Assembly: GCA_963969345.1 (NCBI GenBank)
Contig: OZ017767.1
Location: 3,562,739 to 3,626,738, forward strand
From: Turbatrix aceti
Lineage: Eukaryota > Nematoda > Chromadorea > Rhabditida > Panagrolaimidae
Reading direction: 5' to 3'
Length of the DNA: 64,000 nt
Made by a program: the position numbers and the translations under genes
Shown here: one piece after another, positions 24,901-35,192 of the stretch
Numbering within the stretch: position 1 is the stretch's first letter
Layout: each line of letters begins with the position of its first letter
The notes under the pieces: generated by a model
Seen by the model: the letters and a program-made list of their open reading frames with translations, nothing else
What the model was told of the DNA's origin: nothing
Databases searched by the model: none

Positions 24901-27900
24901 CCCGCAACTTTCATGTACATACGTATTTCCATTTCGCTAAAAAAATTTTCAACTTACGCAGTTTCTTGCAAATAGCAACTTACTTATTGATCTTCGGAAA
25001 TAATCGGCACTCATATCGGGGCGCGTAACTTTGAGAGAAATAAAGAGTGTTGAATCCCCACGCAACACTTGGCACAATTTGTATCCCGTAAAAGATATGG
25101 ACGAATGGGCTCTTCCAAAGCTAAATAAGCTGTTATTGAACCCAGGGTGCACTAGCTAACAACATACCCTCGTTACAAACTGGTTTTTAACCAAGATACA
25201 AAATCTGTTGAAGGCAATGACCGTAACGCTGAGGCATTGGCACATGCCCGTAATCCACACAAGGACGAAATAGGGTTTGAGGAGGGTGTACTCGTTTTCC
25301 AAATAGAAACTTCTGAACATGCATGTCTTCGGAATAACACTGCCAAAGTTGTTTGTAATCAATGCGGCTGAAATCATCGACGGCTAAGATTTTTTTTGCA
25401 TTGGTCATACCGATGTCAGCAACTCCCACAATGAAGCAGCATCCAAAAAACGGCTGTGACAGCTGAATATCTCTGCGAAGAAAACCCTTAAACAGGATGA
25501 TGAGCACGATGACGTATACTGGAGTCGTAACCGTAAAAAATAAAAATTCGGTGACTTGCATCACCAAAACAAGCCATTGGAATTCCATCGAATGTGGTTG
25601 TCGTTCTCTGTAAAACTCGCGTCAATGAATGAACATAAGGCAACACAGCTTCTATTTGTTTTTGTAATCGCCAAAACGGCATCATAGCATGTGAGCAAAT
25701 CAAAACAACACTGTTAAGCTCGGCTCTCTGTCAATCCAGCAGGTTCATTTTCACGTAAACAGTGGGCTTCTCCACCCCCTTGTCTATTCAGTTTAAAAAA
25801 CAGTATGTTACTGTATCTTGATTGCCACTTACTTAGCGCTACATTTTTCCGCAGAAGCACAGTGGTTCCATCAAAAAGCGCATTTCTTGCATGTAATTAT
25901 GTTTTTTACACACCATATAATACACAAAAAAATTACAAGTCTTTGCTTTTCGCTACGTAGTCTCTGGTGTATTGGCCAGGGCTGTTAAATAAATTCTTCA
26001 TGACATTTTTGCTCTCAACGAGCCCAAATTGCAAGAAAACCAAACCAAATCCAGACACAGGTTCTGTGATGCGACTGAGCAATTTATAACAAACACTGAA
26101 CTTTGACGCTCATTTTCAAATTACTTCAGAGAATGCACGCTTTTGTCAGTTTACTCCTGATAGATTGTAGTATCTTTATTTGGCAGCACGATACGTACAC
26201 CACCGGTACTAGAAATTGTTTTCTTCTTTGTCAAGCAAAACAGAGGAGACTTTGTTGCCTCCTAAGTGACCATTATCATTTGGCTTTTTATAGTCGTACA
26301 GCAACAATCCAGAAACAAAGTACAATGATGCTTTGCTTTTGTTGGTACACTGCTTTTTGGATCCCGATTTATTATGACTTTCATAAAAAAACAGATTCAT
26401 GCAGATTTTTGCTAAAATTCGAACCATATGAATTTGAAGGATATCGATCTAACTGCACGCTAGTCGATAAACACCTTTCCAATGGCACGAGTTCAGGCAG
26501 TTTCGCTGAACTATAATTAGCACCCGTAAAGTTGCTCAAAGTTGTTAGTATGGCAAAATTATATTTATTTTTCGCATAGCGTAGACCTCAAGTGCAATAC
26601 TGGCATTTTGTGATCTCTAGAATTTGTGATCCGGTTCTGAACGTAATCCCGCCGATTTTGACTACACTTCATGCGCAGAAAAATAACCTGTACAAGCTAG
26701 GGCTGCTGTCTGTTGCTTCTTTCAGGGTGCGTTTATTGAATTAACCTTGCTCGCGAAGCAAACAACCTACAGGGGACGGTCATAAATAAGATTAGAGCAA
26801 TACACACATTTAATGGCTAATTTTAATGAAACACCTAATTCAAAATTTCGAACTATTTATGCGTGCGCGTTGAAGTGCTACCGAGGTGGGCAGCGTTCTG
26901 GTAGTGTTGCTAAAAGACGCTGGCACCCAAGGAAAAGAATTGCGCACATGTTTACTAAAGCCGAGAAGAAGGTATGGGTTGATGCCAGAGTAGATGTCGC
27001 TGAAAATCATGCAAAGTATGCTTGCGTAAAAAAATTGAAACCTACTTTATTAAATTGAATCCAAACATGCCACGGTCGTACATGAAGATCTCCCGTAGAA
27101 CCACGTAGATAGCAAAAATTGCCTGTGTTGTGCAGATGCACACGGCGACTGTCAAAAGACGGTATTCCCTGTCCGTTCGAATTTTAAATCTGGTTTTTTT
27201 GGTTTTGGGTTTGTTTTTCGGTCTCCGATCTTGACGAGCGTTTTCTCTTTTGATTTTGTAAAACATGATTAAGTACATCGTCAGAGACAGCACGGTAGAC
27301 AGCACCAGCCCCGCACCCGCCACTTTCATGTACATGCGTATTTTGACTTCACTAAACAATTTTGAACATTATCGACTGTCTGGACGGACTCTACCGTACT
27401 CATTGATTTTTGGTAACAGCTGGCATTCATATCTCGGAGCATAGCTTTGGGGGAAGAAGAGCGTGTTGAATCCCCAGAGAACGCTTGGAACAATTTGGAT
27501 CCCGTAGAAGATGCATACGTAGGGCCTTTTCCAGAGCTGAAAAAAATTATTTTCCACAGATACATTAAACGACACAGCCCACCTTTGCGACAAATCGGTT
27601 TTCGACCAAAATGCAAAATCTGTTGAAAGCAATAACCGTAACGCTTATGCATTGGCACATGCTCGTAATCCACACGAGGACAAAATAGGGCTTAAGAATG
27701 ACATACTCATTTTCCAAGTAAAAGCTTCTAAACATGCATGTCTTTGGAATAACACTGCCAAAATTATTTGTGATCAATGCAACTGAAATTATTGGTGGCT
27801 AAGATTTTTTTGCATTGGTCATACCGATGTCAGCAACTCCCACGATGAAGCAACATCCAAAAAACGGCTGCGATAGTTGAATATCTTTGCGAAGAAAACC

Positions 27901-30900
27901 CTTGAACAGGATAATAAGCACAATGATGTAGACTGGTATCGTAATCATAAAAAATAAGAATTCGGTGACTTGCATCACCAAAATGAGCCAGCGAAATTCC
28001 AGATCCATTGGCTTTATTTGTCCGAGTTAGAAACTAAAAACCTACTAAAGATGTCCATGTACACCGGAGAAAAAACAAACAAACAACGCGAGCTTATGCT
28101 GTTATATCAACCAAGGTTGTGAGCTCATGTCAGCCATCCAATATGCTTTTTAAGGTTCTGAAAGGCAACATTACATGGTGACGCGACAAGACACAACTAC
28201 GGACTTTGGGGCGCTGACGGCATGTGCTTTAAGCTGTAGACTTTTTCTTCAATCCAGTTAGCATTTTTTTACTCTGCCTAATTGCTTAGTTATACCCGTG
28301 ATTGCCACCTGTAACGCATGACAATCATCGTTAAAACCACTTCCAACTCGTGCATAGGTTATTTTTGTTAACATAAAAAAACGACATAAATATATATTTT
28401 TTGTTTTCCCAAATGAATTCAGTCTAAAGATTGTATTCGTCCAATTATGTACACCAACATTAAAGGGGTTCAATTAGAACACTGAGCTTGACCGTATGCG
28501 TTGCATTGCGATTGAGTTGTGAAAGAAGCCACTATTTTTTGCAGATCCAATATTCAATCGAAAAAACGATCGCCGGATATTCTTGCTGAAACCGAGGAGA
28601 AGATATGCGTTGATGCCCGAGTAGACGTCACTGCAAGCCTTTTTTTTTACATGCGACCATTTCCCCAGGACATACTTTATAAAATTGTACAGGTACATGT
28701 CGGCATCGTACTTGAAAATCTCTCTGAGGACGACGTAGATGGCGAAGATGGTCTGCGTTGTGCAGATGCACACAGCGACTGCCAGAAGGCGATATTCTCG
28801 GTTTGTTCGGACGCGAACACCAGAAACCGCCTGCTGTTGATCCAAATCATGGCTTTCTCTTCGGATTTTGTAAAACATGGAAGCGTACATGAGCAGCGAC
28901 AGAACCGTAGAAGTGATGAGAGCTGCTCCGGCAACCTGCATGTAGAATCTGATTTTTGACACGCTAAAAATATTTGTAAGCATAAATGAATCAGGAAAAA
29001 AAACCAAACTCACTCAGTTATCTGCGGCAGAAGACACTCGCCATGCGGGTTGAATTTCATGGGATAGAATACCGTATTCAGACCCCACAAAGCCGCAGGA
29101 ATAACTTGAAAGCCGTAAAAAAGGAACACGCAGGGCCCCTGCCAGAGCTGAAATGCCAAGCACTAATTACCAATCAAAATAACGTCAAGCGTACGGATTT
29201 TAGGAAGTGTGACTTTGTTAGGGTACAAAATCTGTTAAACGCGATGACCGTAACGCTGAGGCACTGACAAGTGCTCGAAAACCAAACGATGACAAAGTAG
29301 GGCTTCAGAACGAAATCGCCGCTGTTCAGAAAAAAGTTCTTCCACACGCATGCTTTCGGAGCCACGCTGCCGATGTTGTTGCCTATCAGTGCTGCTAAAA
29401 TAAGAGTAACATGACGGGTAAAACTATACTCAGGATCATACAGATATCGGCGATCCCTACGATGAAGCAGCATCCAAAAAACGGCTGGCATAGTTGGATG
29501 TCTTTTCGGAGGAAAGCCCCGAAGAGTATGACCAACACGACGACGTAGATAGGCACGGTTACGACGAGAAAAGTCAGTTCGGAAATTCGAATTCCCCAAA
29601 CGAGCCAATAAAATTCAGGAGTCATTTGATAAATTTTCTCTAAAAACTGCATTAATGAAGAAAAACAAAAAAGTGCAAATCTAATTTATTTTATTAGATT
29701 TGCAATAACAACAGTCGCCAAAAAACAACGAAACGTTATCGTAGGTGTCGCAGTAAAGAAAATATCAGGAAAAAAACATAAAATAACGTTCCCAATCAGG
29801 ATTATAAACGAGCTTCTTCATACTAGCCGTTTGCCCGGCCGTTTAGTAATGTCTCCGCCCAGTTTTCAGTATGGGAAAAATGATCTTTTGCCTCAATCAT
29901 ATATGTAAAACAGTAGGATATATTTATTTTGCACAAAATGCTACAGTAGTATGGAAACTAAACGTGCAGAATGCTAAGAAGACAAGTTAGATTACAACGA
30001 AAGACATCAATTCGGAGAATCGGATGACCGGTAACCACCACTTTGTGATGCAGTAACGCTGTCATGAGTGTTTTAAACCAACAAAATAATAATTAACCAA
30101 CAAAGTATGCTTTTGTATTGTACATGCAGTTTCCCCGTACCCATTGTATGCACCGCATAATTCCAACTGACGTTGGAGAATAAATGCAGAAAATTTTGTA
30201 GTTGCGTGTGCCTAGATTATGGCAATTGTGCCGCATTTGCTGAACATCGTAGCTCAATTTAGAAAACTGCATACAAAAAATGAGCTTGGTCATTGTGACA
30301 TAATTGTCCATTTCGTGAAACAAATAGAAATTGATCAAGTCTATCACCCGCCAGTGGCTGCCCGCAAGTTGCGGCAATTCGCGCACCTGATCAACTGACA
30401 CAGGCCAAACCATTCTTCACTCGGTCAGGCCAGTCATCAGTCAAAAAGCCGCAAACCATTCTCTTCTTTTTTGGCCAAAAAAACCGCATTTTGTCCAAGT
30501 GGTAGCATTTTTTGCCATTCGCGAAAAATCAACTGAAAAACGATGCATTTTCCACCTGGACCAAGTCGTTTCTTTTTGCTGACCAAGTGAAGGTTTGGTG
30601 GTTGGCTGCGAGTCGCGACTGACTGCACAAAGGAGAGATTTTTTGTCTGCGCAAAAAAAGACATTAACTTTTTTTTCAACGCAACATTTTGAAGCTTGAA
30701 AATTAGATGGCAAAAAATTACATCTATTGAGTATAATTTGTGGTAAATATTTTTTATTTATTTATTTATTTCACCATTACTCAGTGGTTAGTTATCATTA
30801 GACCAGATGTTAGGAGGCACAAATGACGTCCACGTAGGCGTAAATGTCTCGATTCGTTTTGGTCGCGATTTCTTCTTCCCATCGTCGTTGTGGTCTGTTT

Positions 30901-33255
30901 TTCGTCTTGTTGAACACCGAGTTGAGCGAATGTTCAACACGGACTTCTGTCTCGCTAAACGTGACGTCTACTGGTGCAGGGTTCACGCCTAGTGGGCCGC
31001 TGTTTGACCTGTAAAGCTCGCCGAAAAAACCAGAGATAGCTTTGACGGTCTGCTCTATGGCGTCTTCGTTGTTCTGGATGTCAAATCCTGGACGGAGTGG
31101 TGCTGATATTAGGTTATTCGTTTTTAGCAATGCCATTAGCGTTGCTAAAAACAAATAAAATAAAATAAAAATTAGGCACAAGTCCGCAAATTTTCAGACA
31201 ACGGTGACTTGCCTGGATCTCTCGGATCTCAAAATCAACAAATTGCACGGCATCGAAACCATGACCAGTCTCGTCGCGCTCCGGCTGGCACGCAACAAAA
31301 TCGGATCCGTGAAGAAGCTCAAGCAGCTGCGGAATCTGCAGGTTCTCGACCTTTCCTCCAACATCGTAACCCACTTCGACGATCCTCCGGAGATGCTAGT
31401 CGAGCTCAACCTTGCCAACAACCAGCTTACGGGACTCGCTTTTTGCGCACGCCTCCAGCTGCTGGTGTCGCTCAACGTCAGCTTCAACAAAATAAAAGTG
31501 CTCAAGGGCGTCGAGAACTGCAAGCTGCTCGAGACATTCCGCGCACCTGACAACCAGGTCAAGGAAAAAGTCGATCTGGATGCTCTTACTGTAAACAGTA
31601 TTTTTTGCACTTGAACAATAATTTTCAGTTGTAATTTTCAGTTTCTAGTGAAATTGGCCGTTGTCGACCTGTCCAACAATCCCATCGCCGAAACCGATGA
31701 TTTCAGATCTCGTGTACTGCAGAAATGTCCTGTACTGCGTTTACTCAACTCGGAAGTCGTGCCGAAGGAGGAAAAGTCGCTGGCGATGCGGAAGAAGGGG
31801 AAGGCACTGACCCTTGACTTCATCGAGCGGCACGCAGGCGCCATCGATACCCGCACGTCGCTGCAGCTGGCCCGGAACAACTTCCAGACCGTCGCCCTCG
31901 ACCGCACCGCGCTCCTGCGGCTGCAGCACCTGACGGAGCTCGACCTGTCTTACAACCTGCTGGAGGGCCTCAACGAGCTTGTCGAGCTGGAGAACCTGCA
32001 GCGTTTGAACCTGTCGCACAACTCGGTCATCACGCTACTCCCGCCAACTCTTTTGCCTGACAATAACGGACCTCCTAAAGTCAAGGTGCGTTAAAACGCG
32101 GAAAAACAAAAAACAACCAGGCACATGCATATTTTTTTCAGATCCTGCCAAACCTGGTGCAACTGGACTTGTCGTACAACAGCCTCAACAACCAGTCCCT
32201 AACGAGGCTCAAGCTGCAGTATCTGGTCTCGCTGCAGATGCTCGACCTCTCCGGCAACCAGCTTTCCAAATTCGAGATGGCTGCTTTCGACCTAAAAAGC
32301 CTCACACACCTCGATTTGCACGATAACGAGATCAGACAGGTGCGCAAGAAACCTCTCCTCAGCCTCAGCTGGCTGAACTTGGCTGGCAACAAGCTCAAAG
32401 ACATTGACGGCCTCGGGGCGCCCAATCTCGCGTACCTTGACATCCAGAACAACAGGTGACCCAGGTAGCAACCTGTCCAGGTGTCAGACTATCAATTTCC
32501 AGGATCGTGACGTGCTCCGCGCTGAAACCAGTCGTCAACATGCAGAGCCTGCGCGAACTCAAGGTCGCCGGGAACGCGGTGGTCGAGAGAAGAGTCTACT
32601 ACGACTTCATCCTGAACCACGTCAGGAGTCTCGATTTCCTAGACGGTGAACCTCTGCAACGGCTGTCTGCGGGGCAGCAACAGCCCCGACGTGTGTCGCG
32701 GCACATCCTCGATGCCAGCGACGCTCCCAGTCAGTTTATGGAGAACGGACTCATGATTCGGAAAACACCGCAGCCGACAAAGTGGCAGTCGTCGCCGAGC
32801 CTTGCCTCACAGGACGGCAAAGACGATGGAGGCGGTCCCGGTGAAAGAAGAAGACCTCTCTACTGCCCTCCTAGTGGGGACAAACACGGCATCATCGTCG
32901 GCACGCGCATCGCTCCGACCAGCCAGTTTTTGCTCTTTCCACAGGAGTCAGTAAAAATAATTTTTTTTTACACAAATTGTTCCAAAAAATCTGTTTTTCG
33001 AATTTCAGTCACTACATCGCGCCAGAACGCCCCATACCGTCGCTGGAAGAGGTGGTTAGGCATCGAAGAGAGCCATCACCCCTTCCCAGCCTCAGCCTCC
33101 CCCCTGCTCGGCTCCGGGCACCACCCCGAGCACAGCATCGTCCCCCCCTTGTTCCCTCGACCCGGAAAAACATCAGCCCACAACTTTCAAAGAGTCGCTA
33201 CGAAGCCGGTCTGTTTGTCAACGGACAACAACTCCAATGCCGCGCTTTCGAGTGA
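15943..33255 (+). CDS. LRRC9: LRRC9-like leucine-rich repeat protein with 11.8-kb gene-bearing intron
   Basis: Fourteen exons fit in phase: 15943-16236, 16278-16418, 16472-16535, 16598-16674, 17661-17840, 17898-18114, 18195-18601, 18659-18857, 18908-19362, 31198-31590, 31642-32085, 32142-32455, 32503-32946 and 33009-33255, about 1,291 residues (human LRRC9 about 1,450). The N-terminal LRR block (EMFFGGFPALIGL, LEELWVCEGPI, KVYLYDNQI) and the later FHFPFIERLNSDIV resemble LRRC9; a coiled segment and a non-LRR middle domain follow, then a second long LRR block and a SHY-like Pro-rich tail. This identification rests on memory of the family. The introns 16675-17660 and 19363-31197 contain antisense genes. 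If the large intron is not spliced, this would be two genes (15.9-19.4 and 31.2-33.3 kb). Function is poorly known; a link to cilia is only suggested for the family. Confidence 0.7.
16711..17241 (-). CDS. Secreted Tyr/Gly/Pro-rich protein nested in LRRC9-like intron
   Basis: A single exon of 176 residues. Signal peptide at residues 1-17 (LVFLILAANLAFA, cleavage before Q). The mature chain is low complexity, with repeated Y-x-Y-P and YQYPSGYQYPS patterns, and ends in a Gly/Ala stretch (GAFQGAVKGALSGAFGL). Such Tyr-rich secreted proteins can be cuticle or eggshell matrix components, but no family is recognised. It lies antisense and entirely inside the fourth intron of the LRRC9-like gene. A TTTTTCAG acceptor sits 16 bases before the ATG, with no upstream coding exon. 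Confidence 0.75.
   Translation of the reverse strand: MLVHLVFLILAANLAFAQLSASGYDPHYGMQNYYTSQDGYQYSSNYQYPSGYQYPSQRYAGNPLTSPDLSYFAIARRSPQEAYLLARAQQTRQGATTSGGGVYDVERQYQYPRNSAMPYYDPYGLNNNPRYGYDAYRGYPQGGMTGYYGAPEEERGMMEGAFQGAVKGALSGAFGL
17257..17266 (-). promoter_or_regulatory. Candidate spliced-leader acceptor
   Basis: On the - strand TTTTTCAG ends at 17,258, 16 bases before the ATG at 17,241, and is preceded by a T-rich tract. In nematodes such sites commonly accept a trans-spliced leader. An ordinary 5' UTR intron is the alternative. Confidence 0.4.
19529..20717 (-). CDS. Serpentine receptor 1 (subfamily a)
   Basis: Seven-transmembrane nematode serpentine receptor of the chemosensory kind, probably on sensory neuron cilia. 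Five exons (20717-20531, 20485-20286, 20233-20097, 20051-19767, 19670-19529) give 316 residues. Hydrophobic segments: TM1 WLVLFVEIFEVMFCIV, TM2 PFFVCCFIVGIADIG, TM3 ending in AINRFC in the DRY position, TM4 VFIFYAIQIIPAIAWG, TM5 GLVLSSIIAITLYSIMF, TM6 VSVIICTTQTIFAFYIV, and TM7 containing INPYLLLAF. The start is placed at MPDNVHEW because its relatives begin likewise. The C-tail (VWKKKTLKPQSF) differs from its neighbours. Class (Srv/Srg-like) is not certain. Confidence 0.85.
20880..21281 (-). pseudogene. Decayed receptor exon remnant between receptors 1 and 2
   Basis: About 21,000-21,100 resembles the last-exon region of the receptors (compare 24,505-24,590: the phrase around CCGAAGCCGAGCAGGA and the preceding GTGCACCC). 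The reading frame is not preserved and no acceptor remains. It is a leftover of a lost tandem copy. Confidence 0.5.
21282..22552 (-). CDS. Serpentine receptor 2 (subfamily a)
   Basis: Exons 22552-22366, 22317-22118, 22071-21935, 21884-21600 and 21489-21282 give 338 residues. Intron positions and phases equal those of receptor 1. It starts MPGDVHEWLILVVEI; TM3 ends SVTVIAINRFCILI; the third internal loop has the Arg/Lys-rich RKMAKRPLWVKAEREYRLL. The C-tail is about 22 residues longer than in receptor 1, extending over the frame of 21,282-21,350. All splice sites are canonical, so the gene appears functional. Confidence 0.88.
22640..23103 (-). pseudogene. Spacer with decayed receptor fragment
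   Basis: About 22,790-22,880 keeps weak similarity to receptor last exons (AAAAGAACGGCG..GAAGCCGGAG..GGGTTGA). No open frame or splice site survives. The remainder is unremarkable spacer. Confidence 0.35.
23104..24228 (-). CDS. Serpentine receptor 3 (subfamily a)
   Basis: Exons 24228-24042, 23996-23797, 23754-23618, 23575-23294 and 23209-23104 give 303 residues. Same architecture as receptors 1 and 2 (MPSDIHEWLILVVEI; NPNLCKPFFVCC; VVVIAINRFCILI; ICTTQTIFASYMV; INPYLLLAF). The cytoplasmic tail is the shortest of the six, ending RKRRS. The frame is open upstream of the chosen ATG to about 24,351, so a longer N-terminus is possible, but the homologues support this start. Confidence 0.87.
24433..25588 (-). 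CDS. Serpentine receptor 4 (subfamily b)
   Basis: Exons 25588-25411, 25367-25168, 25120-24984, 24936-24640 and 24586-24433 give 321 residues. It begins MEFQWLVLVMQVTEFLFF. Subfamily b differs from a in TM2 (DIQLSQPFFGCC), in an extended basic third cytoplasmic loop (DRKQKNKSKSKFRIRTDREYR), and in a C-tail ending RSRVNSSKF. TM3 ends VIAFNRFCILV; TM7 is INPYLLLGFSKNIRRSF. Its intron positions match subfamily a, so both derive from one ancestral gene. Confidence 0.88.
25704..26839. other. Spacer between receptors 4 and 5, no gene supported
   Basis: About 1.1 kb without recognisable coding content. A 137-codon open frame on + at 26,103-26,516 has no domain, signal peptide or splice support, and I leave it uncalled. 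No repeat was noticed. Confidence 0.4.
26840..28008 (-). CDS. Serpentine receptor 5 (subfamily b)
   Basis: Exons 28008-27825, 27782-27583, 27536-27400, 27351-27046 and 26999-26840 give 328 residues. It is the closest relative of receptor 4 (MDLEFRWLILVMQVTEFLFF; ALITNNFGSVIPKTCMF; C-tail ending RARINSSKF). The third cytoplasmic loop is the most basic of the set (KNKPKTKKTRFKIRTDREYR). All exon junctions are phase-consistent. Together with receptor 4 it looks like a recent tandem duplicate. Confidence 0.88.
28474..29625 (-). CDS. Serpentine receptor 6 (subfamily b, diverged)
   Basis: Exons 29625-29442, 29394-29195, 29147-29014, 28963-28676 and 28630-28474 give 320 residues. Same five-exon plan, but more distant: MTPEFYWLVWGIRISELTF, FLRKDIQLCQPFFGCC, VIAFNRFCTLTK, a third loop ESHDLDQQQAVSGVRVRTNREYR and a tail ending RIRSSSVF. 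An alternative start nine codons upstream (29,652, MQFLEKIYQ) is possible. It is the outermost receptor, nearest the intron acceptor side. Confidence 0.85.
29653..30330. other. Spacer with a dispersed short repeat
   Basis: No gene is seen. About 30,241-30,303 (ATCGTAGCTCAATTT..ATACAAAAAATG..CATTGTGACATAA) recurs after the first two surface-protein genes at about 41,360-41,421 and 44,811-44,867, in the same orientation. It may belong to the mobile element that follows. Confidence 0.5.
30332..30690 (-). mobile_element. Dispersed element, copy 1 (inverted relative to copy 2)
   Basis: About 355 bases that are the reverse complement of 35,740-36,094, with roughly nine in ten bases shared by eye. 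Both copies keep a short open frame whose last 30-odd codons are nearly identical (HRFSVDFSRMAKNATTWTK..., ending WFAAF). No terminal repeats or target duplications could be fixed. It could be a non-autonomous transposon or a SINE-like element. Confidence 0.65.
30810..31181 (-). CDS. Small hypothetical protein in the giant intron
   Basis: An open frame of up to 123 residues. An acceptor-like GTTTTTAG lies just before an internal ATG (MALLKTNNLISAPL), so the first residues may belong to an intron and the coding part may begin at about 31,134. It ends TNRDIYAYVDVICAS. No family is recognised. It is antisense to the LRRC9-like gene, immediately beside the acceptor of exon 10. It may be one exon of an unresolved gene or chance. 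Confidence 0.3.
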   Translation of the reverse strand: MCLIFILFYLFLATLMALLKTNNLISAPLRPGFDIQNNEDAIEQTVKAISGFFGELYRSNSGPLGVNPAPVDVTFSETEVRVEHSLNSVFNKTKNRPQRRWEEEIATKTNRDIYAYVDVICAS

Positions 33256-33345
33256 TACAGTTTACCGATCAAAAATTTCGTGTTATAAAAAAAACAGATC
33301 ACAAAACAAACCCGTCGTGTTAATGAATGCAGGGGCAGGGGATTC

Positions 33346-34746
33346 TTACTTTGCACAGGTATCGAGGTGGCGGTTGATGTCGATGAGGGGCACGCGATTC
33401 CAGCACGCGGGGCACTTGACCGAGTTTGAATCGTTTTTCGGTCTCCTGTCGACGACCTCGATGACTTCCACGTCCACGGACACCGGAATGGGCTTCGGCA
33501 AGGTCAGTCCAGGTCGCGGACCACAGTCGTTGCCGTCCAGGATTATGACATCGTCGTCACCGTCCACGCCAATGACGTCATCGTCGTCCCAGGTGAAATC
33601 GTCGACTTCGCGTTTGATCAGCGGTGGCGCCATAACCGATGACGTTCCGTGGGAAGGAGTTGCCGGAATTTCCATTCGAGAACCAGACCGATCGTTTCCA
33701 GGGCAAATCGGTGGTTCTTTCTTCCAAATTGCAGAAGCGCCGGTATTGGAAGGTTTTCCGAAGAACGAATCGATGGGCCGCTCCACAGGTGGCCTCGAAG
33801 AACGACCAGCCGTTGGTGCCGTTCCAGCGGATGACTTGGCATCCCCCAGTCGGTGACCAGTGCCGGGAAAACGCTTGCTGGGCGAACTTGGAGGATTCTT
33901 CTTCGGCGAAGGAAAACCGAAGGTCGTCGTCGGCTTCGGTACTTCCGGTTTTCCGAAAAATGAGTCGATAGTCGAAATCGTGGGAGGAGGCGCAGGCAGA
34001 GCTGGCGGCTTCTTTTTCGCAGCTGACGTCTGACTTGACGAACCACTAATATCAGCACCACGCTTCTTCTTGCCGTAACCTTCGGGTTCGCTGATTTTGA
34101 CAAATAAGCCTAAAAAGTTCTCTATTTCACATAAATTTGTGTGAAAAATGCCAACAAACCTCCACACGACAAACTGTGTCTCGCCCACCAGGTATCGTTC
34201 TTCGAAGGCGCCCGATTGGTAGCGCGCTTCACATATCCAAAATACGGACCACGGTGACGGCACGGGCCGTTGCAGCGCCAGACGTGTTGCAGGTACTGAG
34301 CGACTTCGGCGTGAAACGAGTGATAAATCGTAATATTCGTGCCTGCGACGTTGTTGATTCGGACCATGTGAGCCTGGAACCGAGGTCCGTGGCCGTCGCG
34401 ATCCTGCATCTTGGACGTAAGAAAGAGGAAAGCATGGATCATCTCGTGGAGCAGGGTTTCGACAAAGTCTTTGCGAGGCCGGAACTTGAGCAGTGGTTCG
34501 GAGAGTCGGATGATGCAGTGCCCGAGTCGCGGACGGAAGGAACAGATCCCAGCGCACCTAAAACACCAAAACACCTGTTAAACAAATTCAAGAGTAAATA
34601 TAAACTGACCTGGTCATCTTCTTGCTCCATCCCACCTCAACGGATGCGAGTCGGCCGTAGAAAAAGCACTCGTTGAACTGAAGAAACGATGCATGCAGGT
34701 CGGGATTGGGATCGATTAATTCGTAGTGTGAGTTTACCAGACTCAT
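33346..34746 (-). CDS. SPRTN: Spartan/DVC-1 DNA-protein crosslink protease
   Basis: Metalloprotease that degrades proteins crosslinked to DNA at replication forks. Exons 34746-34610, 34557-34160 and 34109-33346 give 432 residues. The SprT domain includes HEMIH (residues 83-87; zinc ligands and catalytic Glu) and the conserved WWARH..CGG near residue 175. Two SFFGKP boxes (IDSFFGKP at about 226 and 291) resemble PCNA- or p97-binding short motifs. A C-terminal UBZ4 zinc finger (CPACWNRVPLIDINRHLDTC) binds ubiquitin. It is convergent with the LRRC9-like gene, only about 90 bases from its stop. The nematode orthologue is dvc-1. Confidence 0.93.
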
Positions 34747-35192
34747 GTCATTACACGTCAGCAGGACCTGACGGCATCAAAAACCAGCTTTAGCAAAATC
34801 CAATCAATCGCACGACCGCGGAAAACTGAAGATTCAAGCAAATCGTTGCAAAAATTTAAGTCAAATTTTCCCCTCAGGAGCACTGCAAAGTGAACAAAGA
34901 AACAAACGACATTTGTTGGGGCGAAAAGTAAGTAAAATTACCCTGGTAATCATCAAATTACTCATGTTTGCATATAACAAAAAAAACTAAATCTATAAAC
35001 ATATCTCAATATGCAAGAAATACAGTAAATTAGTATGAATTTTGTGAAAAGAAAGTGGAAATGTCTTGTCACGATTTTGCACTTTCTTGTTTCTACTGTA
35101 CTTATCGAAGCACAATTGTGCGATCGTTTCGAGCGTTTCGTGGCTCTTTGTGATCGATCTTCCGTATTCTTCGTCGTTTGAGGCTCGCTACG
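34747..35192. promoter_or_regulatory. Divergent promoter region of SPRTN and the RING gene
   Basis: About 445 bases between two divergent starts. AT-rich, with no specific motif recognised and no open frame worth calling. Confidence 0.35.

Larger units (their letters stand above)
19363..31197 (+). other. Giant intron of LRRC9-like gene hosting a receptor cluster
   Basis: Donor GTGAGT at 19,363 and acceptor TTTTCAG ending at 31,197, both phase 0. The joined product reads DTLDLT|TTVTCLDLSDL, where the second part begins the C-terminal LRR block. Inside, six receptor genes occupy 19,529-29,625 on the opposite strand, plus decayed receptor exons and a mobile-element copy. Confidence 0.6.

Noticed and set aside
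26103..26516. 137-codon open frame on + in the receptor cluster
   Set aside because: No signal peptide, domain, homologue in the window or splice support; composition like the spacer.
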